A DNA stretch of 64,000 bases from assembly GCA_947462335.1 (NCBI GenBank), contig OX381714.1, positions 36,925,360-36,989,359 on the forward strand, in the 5' to 3' direction. The translations under genes and the position numbers were made by a program. The notes beneath the pieces were generated by a model. That model worked only from the letters and a program-made list of their open reading frames with translations, was not told the DNA's origin and ran no database searches. Each line of letters begins with the position of its first letter. The first letter of the stretch is position 1. Shown here one piece after another: positions 61,252 through 64,000 of the stretch. The stretch comes from Harmothoe impar. Taxonomy: Eukaryota; Annelida; Polychaeta; Phyllodocida; Polynoidae.

Positions 61252-61640
61252 CAAGTCGGTCTCTTCCAACTCCCGACTTGGACCTAGAGGTAGGGTTAGA
61301 TTGCGAGCACCGTTAGTCGACCGGAAATTAGGCAATTTCGCTGCGCGGCAACCATTGCCGTTAATTCCCCTGCGTCTGACGTATCAAAATGGCGGCAACT
61401 CAGCGTCCCTTTCAGAGCAGACGACAACCGAATCAAGATGGCCACGCCTTGAAAAAGCTCCCAGAGGTGCACTGCACGTCGAGCACTTCCGCTTGTTGCT
61501 AGCAGTTCAATTTGAGTGTGGTCTGGCTCGGCACACGGTGAAGGAGGGATTGCTCGGGGAGCGGCAATTATTTGATCAGTACAATGTCAATGGTGGCTGC
61601 TCGGGCGTTTCAAAGAGAGGATGAGCCGCAAAGAAGTCTA
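61252..61640 (+). promoter_or_regulatory. CpG-rich patch with YY1-like sites and a possible first exon
   Basis: The patch holds an 8-bp hairpin CAAGTCGG...CCGACTTG (about 61252-61281), then CpG-dense DNA with AAAATGGCGGC (61387-61397) and CAAGATGGCCAC (about 61434-61445), both YY1-like. The ATG in the first site (61389) opens 37 codons starting MAATQRPFQSRR and ending at 61502. Another frame is open for 107 codons but lacks an ATG. AAATAAA lies at about 61640. Confidence 0.35.
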
Positions 61641-61904
61641 AATAAACCTGTCTGGCTTGTGGGCAGTGTCTGCAAATAGCATAATGTAAATGCATTCATT
61701 AGGCATGTCCCATAAGACAACCATTGTGGATCTAAGACCACACTCACTAGTATTGGAACAGGATTGCAGAGAATAAAGCCAATTTTGATGATGACCTGTT
61801 GAAATTGCGTTCATGTGGAACCCGAAGCAGCAGGATATGTATCATTTGTGTCATCCATGAGATAACTTATTGCCAAACCCAGCCTCTGAACGTAAACAAA
61901 GTCT

Positions 61905-62150
61905 AGTTTCTCTAATGAACACTTGAGTCAACATTGAAATAAGGTTGAGCAACGTTGATCAACCAGTTATCAATGTTGATCTAGCATTAAACTGATTCTT
62001 TGCCTACTCGGCTACAGCTTAAAACCAGCCTCAAAGCCACAGAAAATGTCTAGTTTCCCAAGATACCTATGAGGACACAGTGCCCTTGAATCAACATTGA
62101 AAATTAGTTGATCAGCCAGTTGTCAATGTTGATCCAACATTGAAATAATG
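61905..62150. repeat. Duplicated AACATTGAAAT / GTTGATC segment
   Basis: TCAACATTGAAA and CAATGTTGATC blocks recur about 170 bases apart with flanking GTCTAGTTTC at both. Within each, the motifs are partly palindromic. Confidence 0.7.
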
Positions 62151-62728
62151 TTTGTGCCCATTTGGCCACGGGTTGCACTTTCACACAAATGCAGGTTATA
62201 GATTCCATTATTTCTCAGAAAGAAAGAGAGCCCATGTTTCCTAAGGCTACCAGCTGTCGGCCACAGGCTTATGAATCCCCCGTGCCAGCCACCTCTCAAC
62301 CAATCTCTTGGTGTTTTTCTGGGCGGTAGAAAATAGGTCTCTACCTGGTATGAGTTGAAATCAAGAAGAAATGAGAAAGAATACAATATCCAACATTGTG
62401 CAGTGCACCTGTACTGGTCATATTAACATGTTCTTCCCTGGCTGAGTCATTGTAAATTCCACATCCACTGATCCAGGGTATTTCGAGATATTCACCGATT
62501 GCCGTTCTAAAATGTGATGAATGATACCTCATGAATCATGGACACATTAATTGAGACCAGAATAACGCTTATCGCGTGGGGAGTAGCTTCAAATATAAAC
62601 CCCCCATCTCGACTTTATTAAACCTGCTTCATTATTCATAAATAAAGCATAGGCTGGCTCACAGAACCAAATCAGTCTGAATGGTTCTTTTTGTGTGTGG
62701 TAGGTGCTGAATTTTTAAAGCATTATGA
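62151..62728. other. Gene-less stretch
   Basis: No feature supported. Confidence 0.4.
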
Positions 62729-62732
62729 CTAA

Positions 62733-62992
62733 CCGTTTAAGGGCAGCATAGTGCTTTATTGCATTATGCCCTCTTTTTTTGTCATGATGCATGCATGCAG
62801 CCCTGGAGGGTAGTCACGAGTGCTGCATCCAAGGATTGTGCTAATCTTTCGGGAGTGAATCAATACCATAGGGTTTAACATGATACATGAATGCAGCCCT
62901 GATGAGTAGGTTTCATCCATGTAGGGCCGCATCCATGTATCATTGCCACTAAGGACATAGCACATTGAAGTAATATGCGGCCCTTAAAGGGG
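62733..62992. mobile_element. piggyBac-like palindromic MITE copy
   Basis: CCGTTTAAGGGCAGCATAGT at left (flank CTAA) and ATATGCGGCCCTTAAAGGGG at right (flank GTAA). The inner arms and centre are as in 60366-60588. Confidence 0.85.
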
Positions 62993-62994
62993 TA

Positions 62995-64000
62995 AAGCAT
63001 TATGACTAAAGTGCCAACAATAATGTTCATCGTTGGGTGACAATAGTCTGTGGTGGATATTGCCGATCATGGACAGATGAATGGCAGCATTTCATGCTGG
63101 TGCTTCGGTCCAGGGACACCCTATACCTTCAGTGTGATGCTTTCACTCGTGCCGACCAGGTATTTATACACTCTGGCAATGTAAAAATACCTTCTCTGAC
63201 TCTGATGGCTGACTTACTGATGGTCAACAGGCCATTCCCATTAACGGGTGGCCATTTATTAACAACAGGGGGGGGGGGGTGTGGTGTGGATTATGGGGTG
63301 AGGTGTGCAAATAAATCTGGACCGCTCTTCTGTCTTGGGAGGGTGAAAAAACAATGTTTTCAGCGGAATGGATCAACCGTTGCTATAAAAAGACGGGCTC
63401 TTCTAGAAGAGGGGCATAAGTAAAATAGGACCGACCGTAATTTTGGATTGTTTTTTAAGGGCAACTTACAGCCAAAACAGCAGAATCATTCTAATACTTC
63501 ATTAAAGAAAAAAAATCACACATAAAGAGTGCCCCACCACCATCTTGCCTGAAACTTATAATGCCCTCAGGGCCTACAGATAGCCTGCTTATCATTTCCA
63601 CTGAACTGGATTAAGCCCATCATCATACGGTTTCCGTTTTAATCATCTAAATTTAGAATTGATTTTTAAGCCATCTTCTCCCATGGCAGCTGAAAATATT
63701 CTTTATTTGGCGCAGATAATTATGAGAAGCACAACAACCATCCAAACAATTTCCTCGAATGTTCAGTGGACGTGATTACTCATCCTCCTATAACGATTGT
63801 ATATAATTTGATGAGACTCTAAAAATAGCCAGACATATACTTTAAATTCACTCTGGCCCGGACTTCAAGAGCCATGACCTCTTTGGTGAACTTCCATCCT
63901 TCATTATGAGGGATGGAAACGATGACAATAGGGGCTGATGATAACACATCTGATAGCTATCGAGCAACCCTAACTCCTACTCTAAAAATCCAGCGTGTTA
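62995..64000. other. Gene-less right edge
   Basis: A 128-codon frame (63037-63423) runs through a G run (63269-63279) and shows no domain. The remainder is AT-rich with nothing recognised. Confidence 0.4.

Noticed and set aside
63037..63423. 128-codon open frame
   Set aside because: Runs through a homopolymer G run and has no recognisable domain.

Overview
This is animal nuclear DNA, most likely from an invertebrate with a fairly large, repeat-rich genome. The evidence is GT-AG introns with precise phase continuity, ETS/CRE/YY1-like promoter motifs, short inverted-repeat transposons, a tRNA-like SINE fragment and many minisatellites. The sequence shows nothing bacterial, viral or organellar, and I cannot name the species.

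The only gene I can reconstruct lies at the left edge on the minus strand (about 6600 down to 1, running off the window). One non-coding leader exon and 13 coding exons join with matching phases into a reading frame of about 686 residues. From N to C terminus the product has two near-identical Cys/His zinc-finger-like repeats (one per exon), a basic linker, a region of unknown fold, a proline-rich segment containing a duplicated 66-bp unit, another unknown region, an Ig-like domain, and the N-lobe and catalytic loop of a protein kinase. The ATG appears to be assembled across the first splice junction. Several introns, and the DNA just upstream, carry one family of 68- to 101-bp tandem repeats that I did not see elsewhere in the window.

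From about 6.6 kb to 64 kb I find no convincing multi-exon gene. The region is filled by decayed mobile elements and tandem repeats. The commonest family (14 copies or fragments) is a multi-level palindrome of about 210-290 bp with CCCTTTAA-type ends. Three copies keep TTAA on both sides, which points to piggyBac-type mobilisation. A single 2.24-kb element (32627-34865) has about 96-bp near-identical terminal inverted repeats built from reiterated AACCGCTATCTGTATCA units and a 5-bp target duplication (CCACC). Other inverted-repeat elements lie at 24340-24465, 31.48-31.91 kb, 45.16-45.57 kb and 47.03-47.26 kb. A segment of about 1.2 kb is duplicated at 26.9-29.6 kb, with a partial third copy near 31 kb. 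Its best-conserved part looks like a CCAAT/TATA promoter.

Two CpG-richer patches in the right part (55.86-56.06 kb and 61.29-61.63 kb) look like promoters with possible first exons. Their downstream exons could not be traced. Short open frames elsewhere in the window show no family signature, splice context or codon pattern, and I left them out as chance.
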